From positions 1 through 38,457 of the forward strand of contig NZ_FOHA01000021.1 of NCBI RefSeq assembly GCF_900111355.1: a DNA stretch of 38,457 nt. Direction: 5' to 3'. Below, piece by piece: positions 30,956-38,457 of the stretch. The notes beneath the pieces are model-generated. The model ran no database searches. It saw nothing but the letters and a program-made list of their open reading frames with translations, and was not told where the DNA came from. The DNA is from Isobaculum melis. Lineage in GTDB: Bacteria > Bacillota > Bacilli > Lactobacillales > Carnobacteriaceae. Each line of letters begins with the position of its first letter. Position 1 is the first letter of the stretch. The position numbers and the translations under genes were made by a program.

Positions 30956-31522
30956 ATGGTGTGGAATAAGAGCAAGCTTCAAAAACAATACCAATCCAAA
31001 AAAAAGCTGAATTTTCTCTTTTTCTGGGGACATCAAAAAGCAAAAGACCATACTATTTCAAAAAGCTGCTTTAGTCAGTGGTGGTCATGTCAATTTAAAG
31101 ATGAAGCTTATACATATTACAGCGCTGAGCAATATATGATGTCAGAAAAAGCTAAATTATTTAATGATACAACGATTCGTGAGCAGATTATTGACTGTAG
31201 GAATCCTAAGCAAATCAAAGCATTAGGGAGACAAATACAGCATTTTGACCAATCAATTTGGGATAAAAATAAATATGACATTGTTGTCCAAGGGAACCTA
31301 TTGAAATTTAGCCAAAATCCGTCATTGAAAAAATATTTACAGGATACTAAAAATAAAATACTTGTAGAAGCAAGTCCAGTAGATAAAATTTGGGGCATTG
31401 GAAGAGCCGAGGAGGATCCTAAATCAATGAATCCATTACTATGGAAAGGTGAAAACTTATTGGGATTTGCCTTGATGGAAGTAAGAGAGTTGCTGAATAA
31501 AGAAAAAAATAGTAGCTTATGA
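30956..31522 (+). CDS. NADAR (YbiA-like) family protein
   Basis: 188 aa from ATG 30956, set by CGGAGGT; ATG 30932 in frame has no site. NADAR features: FLFFWGHQ near the N-terminus, FSQWWSCQF, YYSAEQYMMSEKAKLF, AKxLGRQ-like KALGRQIQHFD, and WGIGRAEEDPKSMNPLLWKGENLLGFALMEVR. NADAR proteins include N-glycosidases acting on riboflavin intermediates (YbiA-like) and enzymes that act on ADP-ribosyl groups, and some occur in defence loci. The exact role here is unknown. Confidence 0.88.
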   Translation: MVWNKSKLQKQYQSKKKLNFLFFWGHQKAKDHTISKSCFSQWWSCQFKDEAYTYYSAEQYMMSEKAKLFNDTTIREQIIDCRNPKQIKALGRQIQHFDQSIWDKNKYDIVVQGNLLKFSQNPSLKKYLQDTKNKILVEASPVDKIWGIGRAEEDPKSMNPLLWKGENLLGFALMEVRELLNKEKNSSL

Positions 31523-31665
31523 AGCAACGATACTGGAATAGTAGAGATCGATTCGATTGGAAATGAATGATTTACTGTATGTTAGTGAAGTATAGGCTTT
31601 AAAATATCCAAGAAAATTAGTTGTTTTAATACGGCTCTAATAGATTGCCAGAAAGAAGGTCAAAG

Positions 31666-31992
31666 ATGCTTAGGAAAAAAAAGAGGGTACTGGAAAGTGA
31701 ATTACATGAATTTGAATGCTCTTTATTAGAAATAAAAGATTTAGCTGATAAATTGGATTATCCAAATTTTTCAAGAATGTTCAATTTAGGCTTAACTATT
31801 TTAAAAGAAGATTTATCTGAGCACGACAAAGCAAAACGTGTTGTGGCAGCAACTTGTGTATTTGGCGGTATGGGATCTTGGAATGATTCTCCACCATATA
31901 GTGCCCACCAATTAGATATGGAAAAAGAGTTTGAAGAGATTACAAGTACATTTTATGAGAAACGTGAACAATTAATAAAAAGAATGAGTTGA
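31666..31992 (+). CDS. Small protein with FGGMGSWND motif, immunity-like
   Basis: 108 aa from ATG 31666, behind AGAAGG; a TTG at 31645 is unlikely. The central VFGGMGSWNDSPPYSAHQ resembles the FGGMGSFND signature of a small uncharacterised family (DUF6966 as I recall), often seen near polymorphic toxin loci. The N-terminus is basic and helical, the C-terminus a charged helix. First of five small genes in a row, each with its own ribosome binding site. Confidence 0.65.
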   Translation: MLRKKKRVLESELHEFECSLLEIKDLADKLDYPNFSRMFNLGLTILKEDLSEHDKAKRVVAATCVFGGMGSWNDSPPYSAHQLDMEKEFEEITSTFYEKREQLIKRMS

Positions 31993-32097
31993 AGATAGGT
32001 TAAATGTATCAAGACTCTTGAAAAGAATAGGTAACTAATTTATCGAAATGCATTCGGCTTTCTAACCCAAAGTTTGCAAGAAATGGAGGCGTTTTAT

Positions 32098-32466
32098 ATG
32101 ACAAGTAAAGCTTCTTTGATAAGTGATATGAATGATTCAAAATGGCAAAGAATATTTGATTTTTTAGCTGACACATTTTTAATAGAATATGGACAAGTGA
32201 AGTTACTATCAGACAGTAATCATTACCACATTGCATTGGATACGATGGATGAGCATAGACAATATACTGAAGATTACATTTCAGGTCCAATCAAATTGAG
32301 TGAAATTGAGTATCTGATGATTCCATTACCGAAAAGTTGCAAAGAGAATGAGTTTTGTGAACAACTTGATTCAATTGGACGATTTAAATATAAAATTGAA
32401 GAAAGCAACGTTTATATTTATGGCTATCACGTTATTAAAAAGGTTAATGTTAGAGAGACCTTTTGA
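32098..32466 (+). CDS. Small unknown protein, immunity-like
   Basis: 122 aa from ATG 32098 behind GGAGG; an upstream in-frame ATG at 32074 has no site. MNDSKWQRIFDFLAD near the N-terminus and IGRFKYKIEESNVYIYGY near the C-terminus suggest a small acidic alpha/beta protein. I cannot name the family. Acidic character, size and array context fit an immunity protein, but this is inference. Confidence 0.6.
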   Translation: MTSKASLISDMNDSKWQRIFDFLADTFLIEYGQVKLLSDSNHYHIALDTMDEHRQYTEDYISGPIKLSEIEYLMIPLPKSCKENEFCEQLDSIGRFKYKIEESNVYIYGYHVIKKVNVRETF

Positions 32467-32538
32467 GGAAACTAAATTGTCCAAGCTAAATATGGCGATG
32501 AAATAAAATAGCTAAAGAAGAAAAATGGAGGCGGTTTT

Positions 32539-33270
32539 ATGTGTAAAGAGCAATATTCTAGCGAGTTTATTAGGCCTATACTGACCGATATAGCATCATT
32601 TAAAAAAAGACCATTGATGTTTATGAATAAAAAGGATTTATCACATTTACAAACTTTTTATGCAGGCTATTTAATGGGGAAAAAAGATCATTTCGCATTA
32701 GATTTAGAAATAGACTATCATTGGCTAAAATGGAAAATGTTAAGGGAAGAGCAAATTTTTTCGGGAGGAAATCTATCTTCTTATCAAATAATGGCATTTA
32801 TTTTTGGTGATAATGAGGAAGCTTTTGATCAATATATGAATGCTTTACAACAGTCTCAAGATACAGACACAGAACAAAAACATTTCCCAATAATTTTAGG
32901 TTCATTTGTTAGTAAAAAAGAAGAGCTATTCTTAATTATTAGAGATCATTATCAGCATATTTTAGATATTCTTCAGATTGAAAATGGTATACTTTACATC
33001 TATCAAGGTGAGTTTATGACACACTTAAAGCAATATAATGAGCTGGGCATCGAAATAAAGATTGATGCAGAAAAAATATTCGCAACAATGGAGATTTTAA
33101 AATCTTTGAGTTCAGCTTTTTTTGAATTAAATTTAAAACAAAGAATCATCACGATTGCTGTTGTTCACAATGACATCCATCAATCTATTATTGATTATCA
33201 ATACCCAGATAAGCCAGACGGTGCAATGAAGATACATAAACAATGGCTTGAATCAAAAAAATTAAATTAA
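32539..33270 (+). CDS. Unknown 243-aa protein, immunity-like
   Basis: The start follows GGAGGCGG. The N-terminus reads ILTDIASFKKRPLMFMNKKDLSHLQTFYAGYLMG, similar in layout to the RPGMYxG...L..F..GY pattern of certain small proteins found near contact-dependent toxins. The rest is an acidic alpha/beta protein with no catalytic motif that I see. Function unassigned. Confidence 0.65.
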   Translation: MCKEQYSSEFIRPILTDIASFKKRPLMFMNKKDLSHLQTFYAGYLMGKKDHFALDLEIDYHWLKWKMLREEQIFSGGNLSSYQIMAFIFGDNEEAFDQYMNALQQSQDTDTEQKHFPIILGSFVSKKEELFLIIRDHYQHILDILQIENGILYIYQGEFMTHLKQYNELGIEIKIDAEKIFATMEILKSLSSAFFELNLKQRIITIAVVHNDIHQSIIDYQYPDKPDGAMKIHKQWLESKKLN

Positions 33271-33288
33271 AGAAAAGGAGTGCTGTTT

Positions 33289-33816
33289 ATGAGTGCAGAC
33301 AAAATAATTGTACCAAATCTATTAGAATGGGAGATACAAGATGAGTATGCAGAATTTTTTCCATATATGTTTGGGGATCATCGACTCGTTGGTGCTGACT
33401 TTGCACATGAGATAGCAGAAATTTCACATGAAAACACGACAAAAATTTCAGCGAAAATCCAAGATATGATTGACTGGATTTTTACACATCAATCAAATAT
33501 TGCTAAAGAAATTATCGCAAAAGACTATATTCATTTAGCTGAAAAATGGGTAACAGAGCTTGGTGAAAAGGTAGAGGGACTGGATAATTGTTATCTCGTT
33601 TATGAACGAAAAGAAGCAATACCCATTCAGCTGCCCCTCTCAAAACAAGTATTTTCTAATGCGATAGAATACAGTTCGATTAATTTTATTTTTGATAAAA
33701 ACAATCAACTTGATACCTGTATCATCTATGTGACATTTAAGCCAGATTATTTTTCTTCTCACGCAATAGAGGTTTGTTTAGATGCTGACTATACAATTAC
33801 AGTAGGAGGATTATAA
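33289..33816 (+). CDS. Unknown 175-aa protein, immunity-like
   Basis: From ATG 33289 behind AAAGGAG; a GTG at 33280 overlaps the ribosome binding site region. The helical N-terminal half includes KISAKIQDMIDWIFTHQ. The C-terminal half (INFIFDKNNQLDTCIIYVTF; SHAIEVCLDADYTITVGGL) resembles the end of DUF2262/DUF6985-type small proteins, tentatively. It ends 1 bp before the next gene, so the pair is one transcript. Confidence 0.62.
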   Translation: MSADKIIVPNLLEWEIQDEYAEFFPYMFGDHRLVGADFAHEIAEISHENTTKISAKIQDMIDWIFTHQSNIAKEIIAKDYIHLAEKWVTELGEKVEGLDNCYLVYERKEAIPIQLPLSKQVFSNAIEYSSINFIFDKNNQLDTCIIYVTFKPDYFSSHAIEVCLDADYTITVGGL

Positions 33817-33817
33817 A

Positions 33818-34186
33818 ATGTCCATTAGTATACAGCAAGTAAATGGCGTTAATCAGTTAACTGCTAGAGCTCGTTATCAACACTTTATAAGAAGAATTGC
33901 AGATTGGGAAGTTGTATGGACAATTAGTAATCAAGATCAAGCTGTTGTGACCCAAACATTTAAAGAAAAATGTATTTTTCTTTGGTCTGATAAAGAATAT
34001 ATATCAGCAGATTTCAGTGGAAAGCCAGTTGAGTTGTCTATATATGATGTAATGGATGACTTACTAAATGAAATGAACCACGATATTCAAGTGATTTGTA
34101 TGTATAAAAATCCTGAAGATTTTTACAAATGTTCTCAAGAAGCATTTATTACAGAATTAAAAGATGAATGTAAACAGTATGAATAA
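33818..34186 (+). CDS. DUF2750 family protein
   Basis: 122 aa. The family pattern is visible: LTARARYQHFIRRIADWEVVW, FLWSDKEYISADF, IYDVMDDLLNEM and a C-terminal acidic helix ending ELKDECKQYE. DUF2750 proteins are often listed among putative immunity or stress proteins, without a known mechanism. AGGAGG overlaps the end of the previous gene. Confidence 0.82.
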   Translation: MSISIQQVNGVNQLTARARYQHFIRRIADWEVVWTISNQDQAVVTQTFKEKCIFLWSDKEYISADFSGKPVELSIYDVMDDLLNEMNHDIQVICMYKNPEDFYKCSQEAFITELKDECKQYE

Positions 34187-34227
34187 AATAATCAGTTAGA
34201 GAGTCAGTAAATTTTTTTAGAAAAAAT

Positions 34228-34329
34228 AAAAAGTTGGTATCCTATTTATTGCATTTCCATTACCAGAAAGAAGCTGAGTTTGAGTTAGAAAATAACTTGG
34301 ATACATTGATAGAAAAAAACTACAAATAA
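34228..34329 (+). pseudogene. 3' remnant of another small gene, frameshifted
   Basis: One frame reads KVGILFIAFPLPE before a stop, and the +1 frame continues KEAEFELENNLDTLIEKNYK to TAA at 34327-34329. A one-base change near 34266 joins them. It looks like the C-terminus of a further immunity-like gene in decay. Confidence 0.5.
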
Positions 34330-34442
34330 AGGGAATTTATTTATAATCTTTATTGAAACAGAAAATCTTTTTACTCAATGAATGTATATTCTTTTTAAAG
34401 GTATAGATTCGGCGTTTTTTGTTAAGGATTCAAATAAATGAT

Positions 34443-34474
34443 AAAAAGGATTCATCTAGGTATCCTTTTTATTT
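34443..34474 (+). terminator. Terminator after the small-gene array
   Basis: AAAAAGGAT pairs with ATCCTTTTT, followed by ATTTCC. It closes the array transcript. Confidence 0.65.
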
Positions 34475-34610
34475 CCTGGGAAATCAACAGGTGGATGGCG
34501 ATTTTATCTATACAGTTTTTAGGTTGATTTTTTTGTGATGTGCCCTCAGATAGTGTATAAAAGTATGATTGGCTGATAGCAAAAAAATAATAGAATATGA
34601 GCTTGTAAAA

Positions 34611-34641
34611 AAAGAACCATCAAAAGATTTGATGGTTCTTT
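34611..34641. terminator. Bidirectional hairpin terminator
   Basis: AAAGAACCATCAAA pairs perfectly with TTTGATGGTTCTTT over a 3-nt loop, with A-rich sequence before and T-rich ends, so it could act on either strand. Confidence 0.65.
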
Positions 34642-34993
34642 AAATAGGTAAAAAGTCATTATATTTTTACAAATGAAGTGATTTGTGAAATCCTTGCATC
34701 TTTTTGATGACTACTAAAGATAAAAATATCAGAAAAATAAATTTTCTCTCCTTTTTTATTGTCATGATAGCATGAGTAGACCCTTATTTTCTAATAAGGG
34801 ATAAATTTGTTAGTCATTAAATAGTAGGACTGTTTAATAGTATTTAATATACGATTATTATAGCGTATGAACACATATTGATTAAATGATGTGATTAATT
34901 AAAATCAGATGAATCAAGTTTATAGATGATAATTTCCCTTAGTGGAGGTATAATGTACATAGTACAATGGGGAAGAATGGAGGAGGCACTACT

Positions 34994-36148
34994 ATGATCA
35001 CGTTGAAGCAGCAGATTATTGCAGAAAGTAAACGTTTAGGAATTGATAAAATTGGCTTTGCATCTGCTGAACCTTTTTATGAATTAGAAGATTCTTTAAG
35101 GGAGCAAAGAGAACGTGGCTTTCATTCTGGTTTTGAGCATCAGGTAATTGAAGAACGCATTTATCCAGAAAAAACCTTTAAACATCCTAAAACCATTATT
35201 TCTATTGCTTTAGCCTATCCTACCAAAATAAAGGAGGATATTCCAAAAGATGAGAAGCGTGGTATGTTTGCTAGAGCCTCTTGGGGGATTGATTATCATG
35301 AGGTTTTAAAGGATCGATTAACCAAATTGATTGCTTATATTCAATCACTTGCTACTGAAAAAGAAATCAGTAAAGATTGGCGCTTTGCACCACAAGTAGA
35401 TACTGGAGAATTAGTCGATGTAGCAGTAGCTCAAAGAGCGGGACTTGGCTTTATTGGACGAAATGGTTTATTAATTACAGAGGAATTTGGCTCATTTGTT
35501 TATCTGGGAGAAATCATTACAAATATTGATTTTGAAATAGATGAACCTGTGCCTTTTGGTTGTGGTGACTGCACAAGGTGTGTGACGGCCTGTCCAACCA
35601 AAGCCTTACTAGGAAATGGTCAGATGAATGCTCAAAGATGTTTATCTTACCAAACCCAAACCAAAGGGATGATGCCAGAAGAATATCGGAAAAAAATCCG
35701 TAATGTCATTTATGGCTGTGATATTTGTCAAATGGTTTGTCCTTATAATAAAGGCAAAGATTTCCATTTCCATCAAGAAATGGAGCCTGAAGTTGATACG
35801 GTTTATCCCAAATTAAAACCTATGCTGAGTCTCTCAAATAAAGCGTTTAAAGAAGAATTTGGTCATCTTTCAGGGGCTTGGCGAGGGAAGAAGCCCTTAC
35901 AAAGAAATGCTTTGATTGCTTTGGCAAATGTAGGCGATCGTTCCGCCTTACCAGATATTTTACTATGTGCAAAAGAAGATGTGCGTCCAGTGATTAGAGG
36001 AACAGCAGCTTGGGCGATTGGCCGGCTGGGAAGCAGAGAAGCAGATAAATGGCTTGCTGCATTAAATGAATTGTTACAGCAAGAAACAGAAGAAGAAGTG
36101 ATTGTTGAATTAGAACAAGCAGTCAAACAATTAAGTAAGAAAAAATAA
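34994..36148 (+). CDS. queG: QueG, epoxyqueuosine reductase
   Basis: 384 aa from ATG 34994, 7 nt after GGAGGAGG; an in-frame ATG at 34967 lacks a site. It is a cobalamin- and iron-sulfur-dependent enzyme that reduces epoxyqueuosine to queuosine in tRNA. The ferredoxin-like motifs bind two 4Fe-4S clusters: Cys190, 193, 196, 200 ([11 protein letters not shown]) and Cys242, 245, 249 (CDICQMVC) with one further Cys. The C-terminal part has HEAT-like repeats ([29 protein letters not shown]). It is another B12 user near the B12 uptake genes, though not obviously co-regulated. Confidence 0.95.
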   Translation: MITLKQQIIAESKRLGIDKIGFASAEPFYELEDSLREQRERGFHSGFEHQVIEERIYPEKTFKHPKTIISIALAYPTKIKEDIPKDEKRGMFARASWGIDYHEVLKDRLTKLIAYIQSLATEKEISKDWRFAPQVDTGELVDVAVAQRAGLGFIGRNGLLITEEFGSFVYLGEIITNIDFEIDEPVPFGCGDCTRCVTACPTKALLGNGQMNAQRCLSYQTQTKGMMPEEYRKKIRNVIYGCDICQMVCPYNKGKDFHFHQEMEPEVDTVYPKLKPMLSLSNKAFKEEFGHLSGAWRGKKPLQRNALIALANVGDRSALPDILLCAKEDVRPVIRGTAAWAIGRLGSREADKWLAALNELLQQETEEEVIVELEQAVKQLSKKK

Positions 36149-36153
36149 GGGAG

Positions 36154-36189
36154 AAGCCTATGAAAGTAATTTTAGCATAGGCTTTTTTT
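36154..36189 (+). terminator. Terminator after queG
   Basis: AAGCCTATG pairs with CATAGGCTT, followed by seven T in total. Confidence 0.85.
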
Positions 36190-36388
36190 GAAATTGAAGA
36201 AAAGAAAAAGTATTTTACTTATAAACAATCTTTATTTTTTTACTTTATCGTTCACAAAATGTTTGTTGTAAATAGGCAAAAAATATGGCATCATTCTAAT
36301 TAGAGATGTTCTGTCTTAATCATGAAACTAAACTATTTTACATTTGTAGACACAGCAAAAATTTGACACTATTGACAGGAGAAATACG

Positions 36389-37063
36389 ATGAAAAGACTA
36401 TTACTAATAGAAGATGATGAAAATATTTGCCAGTTAATCAGTCATCTCTTTAAAGAAAAATACGATGTGACGGTAAAAAATTCTGGAACAGAAGGCTTAT
36501 TAGCGATTAGCCAAAATACATATGACTTAGTTTTACTCGACTTGATGCTTCCAGGGATAACGGGTGAAAGTGTGTTACAAACTGTTCGTAAAACCTCTGA
36601 TGTGCCGATTATTATATTAACAGCGATTGATAATAAAGAAAAAACAGTTGAGCTATTAAGAAATGGCGCAAATGATTATTTAACAAAACCTTTTCATATT
36701 GAAGAGTTAGAAGCAAGAATAGAGATTCATTTACTACAAACAAGAGTGAAGGAAGTCCAAACCTTAGTCCATAAAAAGTTAAGTTTAGATACAGAATTAC
36801 TTGAAGCAACCGTACAAGGAGAACGCTTAACGATTTCCAATAAGGAATTTCAAGTACTGGAATTACTTTTACGTCATCCCAATAAAATCTATTCTAAAGC
36901 CAATCTCTATGAAACAATTTGGCAAGATGCTTATATTGGTGGAGAAAATACAATCAATGTACATATCAGCTCACTTAGAAAAAAATTAAAGGAATTAGAT
37001 CCAGAAGAAGAGTATATTGAAACCATTTGGGGAACCGGAATTCGGTTGTCAAAGGAGGCGTAA
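36389..37063 (+). CDS. OmpR/PhoB-family response regulator
   Basis: 224 aa. Receiver domain: acidic pocket EDDE at 8-11, phospho-acceptor Asp51 in LLDLMLP, and a Lys in YLTKPF. The C-terminal winged helix (about 130-222) has the recognition region GGENTINVHISSLRKKL. The start follows ACAGGAG. It is 3 bp upstream of its kinase. The targets are unknown; an ABC transporter such as the one on the opposite strand is a plausible candidate. Confidence 0.93.
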   Translation: MKRLLLIEDDENICQLISHLFKEKYDVTVKNSGTEGLLAISQNTYDLVLLDLMLPGITGESVLQTVRKTSDVPIIILTAIDNKEKTVELLRNGANDYLTKPFHIEELEARIEIHLLQTRVKEVQTLVHKKLSLDTELLEATVQGERLTISNKEFQVLELLLRHPNKIYSKANLYETIWQDAYIGGENTINVHISSLRKKLKELDPEEEYIETIWGTGIRLSKEA

Positions 37064-37066
37064 CAA

Positions 37067-37963
37067 ATGATTTGGACCGGACTATTTGCTGTACTTTTCC
37101 TCCTAGTAACAAGTTATCTTATTTTCTTTTTCTTAGATTTACATAAAGTCGTCAAACAATTGACCTATATTTCTGAGCATGAAACCAATGCTGAATTAGT
37201 CTCTACCTCAAAAAATTGGTTGGTAAAAAAATTGCTAGATAAAAATAATCTTTTAATCAAAAAAAATAAAGCTTTTTATCAAGAGCAACGTCAAAAAGAA
37301 AAGCAAGTTCAAAAAATCTTAACCAATTTAACGCATGATTTAAAAACACCATTAACTGTTTCGTCTGGCTACAATCAATTGCTTTTAAAAGAGATAGAAA
37401 GAGAAGACCATCGTCAAATTTTAGAAAAAATTGATACAAGCTTAATGGATATTTCTCATTATTTAAGCTATTTGATGGAATATAATTTAATTCAAGAAAA
37501 GGAAATGAAGCTACAGCTAGAAACCTTAAATGTTTCTGAAATCTTACAGGAAAATTTATTTACCTATTATGAAGAGTTTGAAAAGCAACAGATCCGCTTA
37601 GATTTAAAGGTTGAAGAGAATCAAATGTTGTTATTGGATTCATCTATCTTACAGCGACTGATTCAAAATATTTTAGGAAATATTTTAAAACATGGACATG
37701 AATATGCGGAGATAGCGCTAAAAAAAGATGCAGATTATATTGAAATTACCTTTACTAATGGTTTAATCAAACCAATTGAAGATATTCAAGTCTTTTTTGA
37801 TCGTTTTTTCACAGAAGATTTATCCAGAACTAATAAAAGTACAGGCTTAGGCTTAAGTATTATTAAAGAACTAGCTGGCTTGTTAAATAGTCAAGTAACC
37901 TTAAATACGGAAAAAAATGAATTTCAATTAGTCTTAACATTGAAACAAGCTAGAGAAAATTAA
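37067..37963 (+). CDS. Sensor histidine kinase
   Basis: 298 aa. There is one N-terminal membrane helix (about 3-25) with almost no extracellular loop, so the signal probably comes from within the membrane or from a partner such as a transporter. HisKA motif NLTHDLKTPLT with His90. The HATPase has NILGNILKHG (N box) and STGLGLSI (G box). It partners the response regulator just upstream, behind GGAGGCG. A terminator overlaps its stop codon. Confidence 0.92.
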   Translation: MIWTGLFAVLFLLVTSYLIFFFLDLHKVVKQLTYISEHETNAELVSTSKNWLVKKLLDKNNLLIKKNKAFYQEQRQKEKQVQKILTNLTHDLKTPLTVSSGYNQLLLKEIEREDHRQILEKIDTSLMDISHYLSYLMEYNLIQEKEMKLQLETLNVSEILQENLFTYYEEFEKQQIRLDLKVEENQMLLLDSSILQRLIQNILGNILKHGHEYAEIALKKDADYIEITFTNGLIKPIEDIQVFFDRFFTEDLSRTNKSTGLGLSIIKELAGLLNSQVTLNTEKNEFQLVLTLKQAREN

Positions 37964-37982
37964 TTCTCTAGCTTGTTTTTTT
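37944..37982 (+). terminator. Terminator after the kinase, converging genes
   Basis: AACAAGCTAGAGAA pairs with TTCTCTAGCTTGTT, followed by T6. The kinase stop codon lies in the loop. The opposite-strand gene ends at the same place. Confidence 0.85.
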
Positions 37983-38457
37983 AAAACTCTTTTCGTTTGA
38001 TGACTTGAGCATTGATAACAATCGAACAAGCAATCAGTCCTAAACTAATCAGTATATAAGGAATTAATGCTTCACCAGCTAGGTCGTTTAAAGCCATATT
38101 TTGCGCTAAACTGAAGAAGTCAAAGTATTTTAGTCCAGACCATTTTGTAATTAACGCAATAATTTGAATCAGCATTGGATAAATTGCAATAAAGATAGTG
38201 GCTAAGATACTGCTGTTAAAGCTAATTAATAGAATGGTTGCTAAACTTAAGATGACACTAATACAGAATGAGACAGATAATGTCGCAAATACAATATCTT
38301 GTGCTAATGCACCCACTTGAATATTATCCATTCCATATTTGAAGAAAGAGAAAACAAAGGTCGAACCAAGATAAAGCATTGTACCAAGTATCACAGTTAA
38401 CAGTTGCGAGAAATATTTAGATAATACAAATGTGATACGACTCACACCTGCAGTTAA
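37981..38457 (-). CDS. C-terminal part of a membrane protein, probably an ABC-2 type permease (cut by window edge)
   Basis: The frame is open to the window edge (reading TAGVSRITFVLSKYFSQL at the visible start), so the true start lies beyond it; the GTG at 38445 is internal. Four or five hydrophobic segments are visible, and the AGVSRITFVLSKYF segment resembles the cytoplasmic loop of ABC-2 permeases that follows the ERGT-type motif. The segment FFKYGMDNIQVGALAQDIVFATLSVSF and the C-terminal LIPYILISLGLIACSIVINAQVIKRKEF also fit. Likely an export or drug-resistance type permease, substrate unknown. Its link to the adjacent two-component system is conjectural. Confidence 0.75.
   Translation of the reverse strand, partial: LTAGVSRITFVLSKYFSQLLTVILGTMLYLGSTFVFSFFKYGMDNIQVGALAQDIVFATLSVSFCISVILSLATILLISFNSSILATIFIAIYPMLIQIIALITKWSGLKYFDFFSLAQNMALNDLAGEALIPYILISLGLIACSIVINAQVIKRKEF

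Larger units (their letters stand above)
34330..34978. other. Gene-free spacer with two hairpins
   Basis: I find no supported gene here. Two hairpins stand out: AAAAAGGAT/ATCCTTTTT at 34443-34474 and AAGAACCATCAAA/TTTGATGGTTCTT at 34611-34641. The rest is AT-rich, with no family-like frame. Confidence 0.5.

Overview
The window looks like a low-GC Lactobacillales chromosome. The 5S rRNA and long tRNA cluster, the AT-rich coding, the strong AGGAGG-type ribosome binding sites and a Firmicute-style ethanolamine (eut) operon controlled by EutVW and a B12 riboswitch all point to an Enterococcus- or Carnobacterium-like organism. This is an inference; I could not run a search.

Layout. (1) 21-1589: the end of an rRNA operon (5S) and 14 tRNA genes, ending in tRNA-Leu(CAA). 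(2) 1537-6433: a small degenerate genomic island in the 3' end of tRNA-Leu, bounded by a 55-bp direct repeat with one mismatch. It holds a dead tyrosine integrase, a truncated ORF and two unrelated proteins that each carry a C-terminal PD-(D/E)xK nuclease-like motif. Each of these is preceded by a copy of the same 113-bp module (ORF tail, terminator hairpin, extended -10 promoter). (3) 6434-7695: the original tRNA terminator and older debris, including a DUF3781-like pseudogene and a second broken integrase. (4) 7696-11891: a cobalamin uptake block made of a DUF4430 lipoprotein, a B12 riboswitch with terminator, and an ECF transporter (T, fused A-A', CbrT-like S).

(5) 11941-29044: a complete eut locus in the order eutP, PduO-type adenosyltransferase, EutX-like riboswitch RNA, eutG, eutS, eutV, eutW, eutA, eutB, eutC, eutL, a BMC shell protein with a Rho_N-like tail, eutE, eutM, eutT-like, pduL/eutD, an uncharacterised eut protein, eutN, eutH, eutQ. 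EutH imports ethanolamine. EutBC, reactivated by EutA and supplied with AdoCbl by two different adenosyltransferases, makes acetaldehyde inside a microcompartment (EutS, L, M, N and the tailed BMC protein). EutE, EutD and EutG then give acetyl-CoA, acetyl-phosphate and ethanol. Hairpins with the ANTAR pattern (hexaloop with A1 and G4) overlap terminators before eutG, eutS and, less clearly, eutA, so EutV antitermination is well supported. A 318-bp MITE-like element sits between eutE and eutM, and a relic resembling its end lies before eutN.

(6) 29137-34329: an AraC-type regulator with no obvious sensor domain, a DUF2200 protein, a zinc-ribbon protein, a NADAR protein, and a run of small proteins that looks like an orphan immunity-gene array (including DUF2750) with a frameshifted remnant. 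(7) 34994-38457: queG, an OmpR-type response regulator and histidine kinase pair, and the C-terminal part of a membrane protein, probably an ABC-2 permease, cut by the window edge.

The best candidates for something undescribed are the two-nuclease island with its duplicated cassette module, the unexplained structured stretch inside the EutX-like RNA, the tailed BMC protein, and the immunity-like array.
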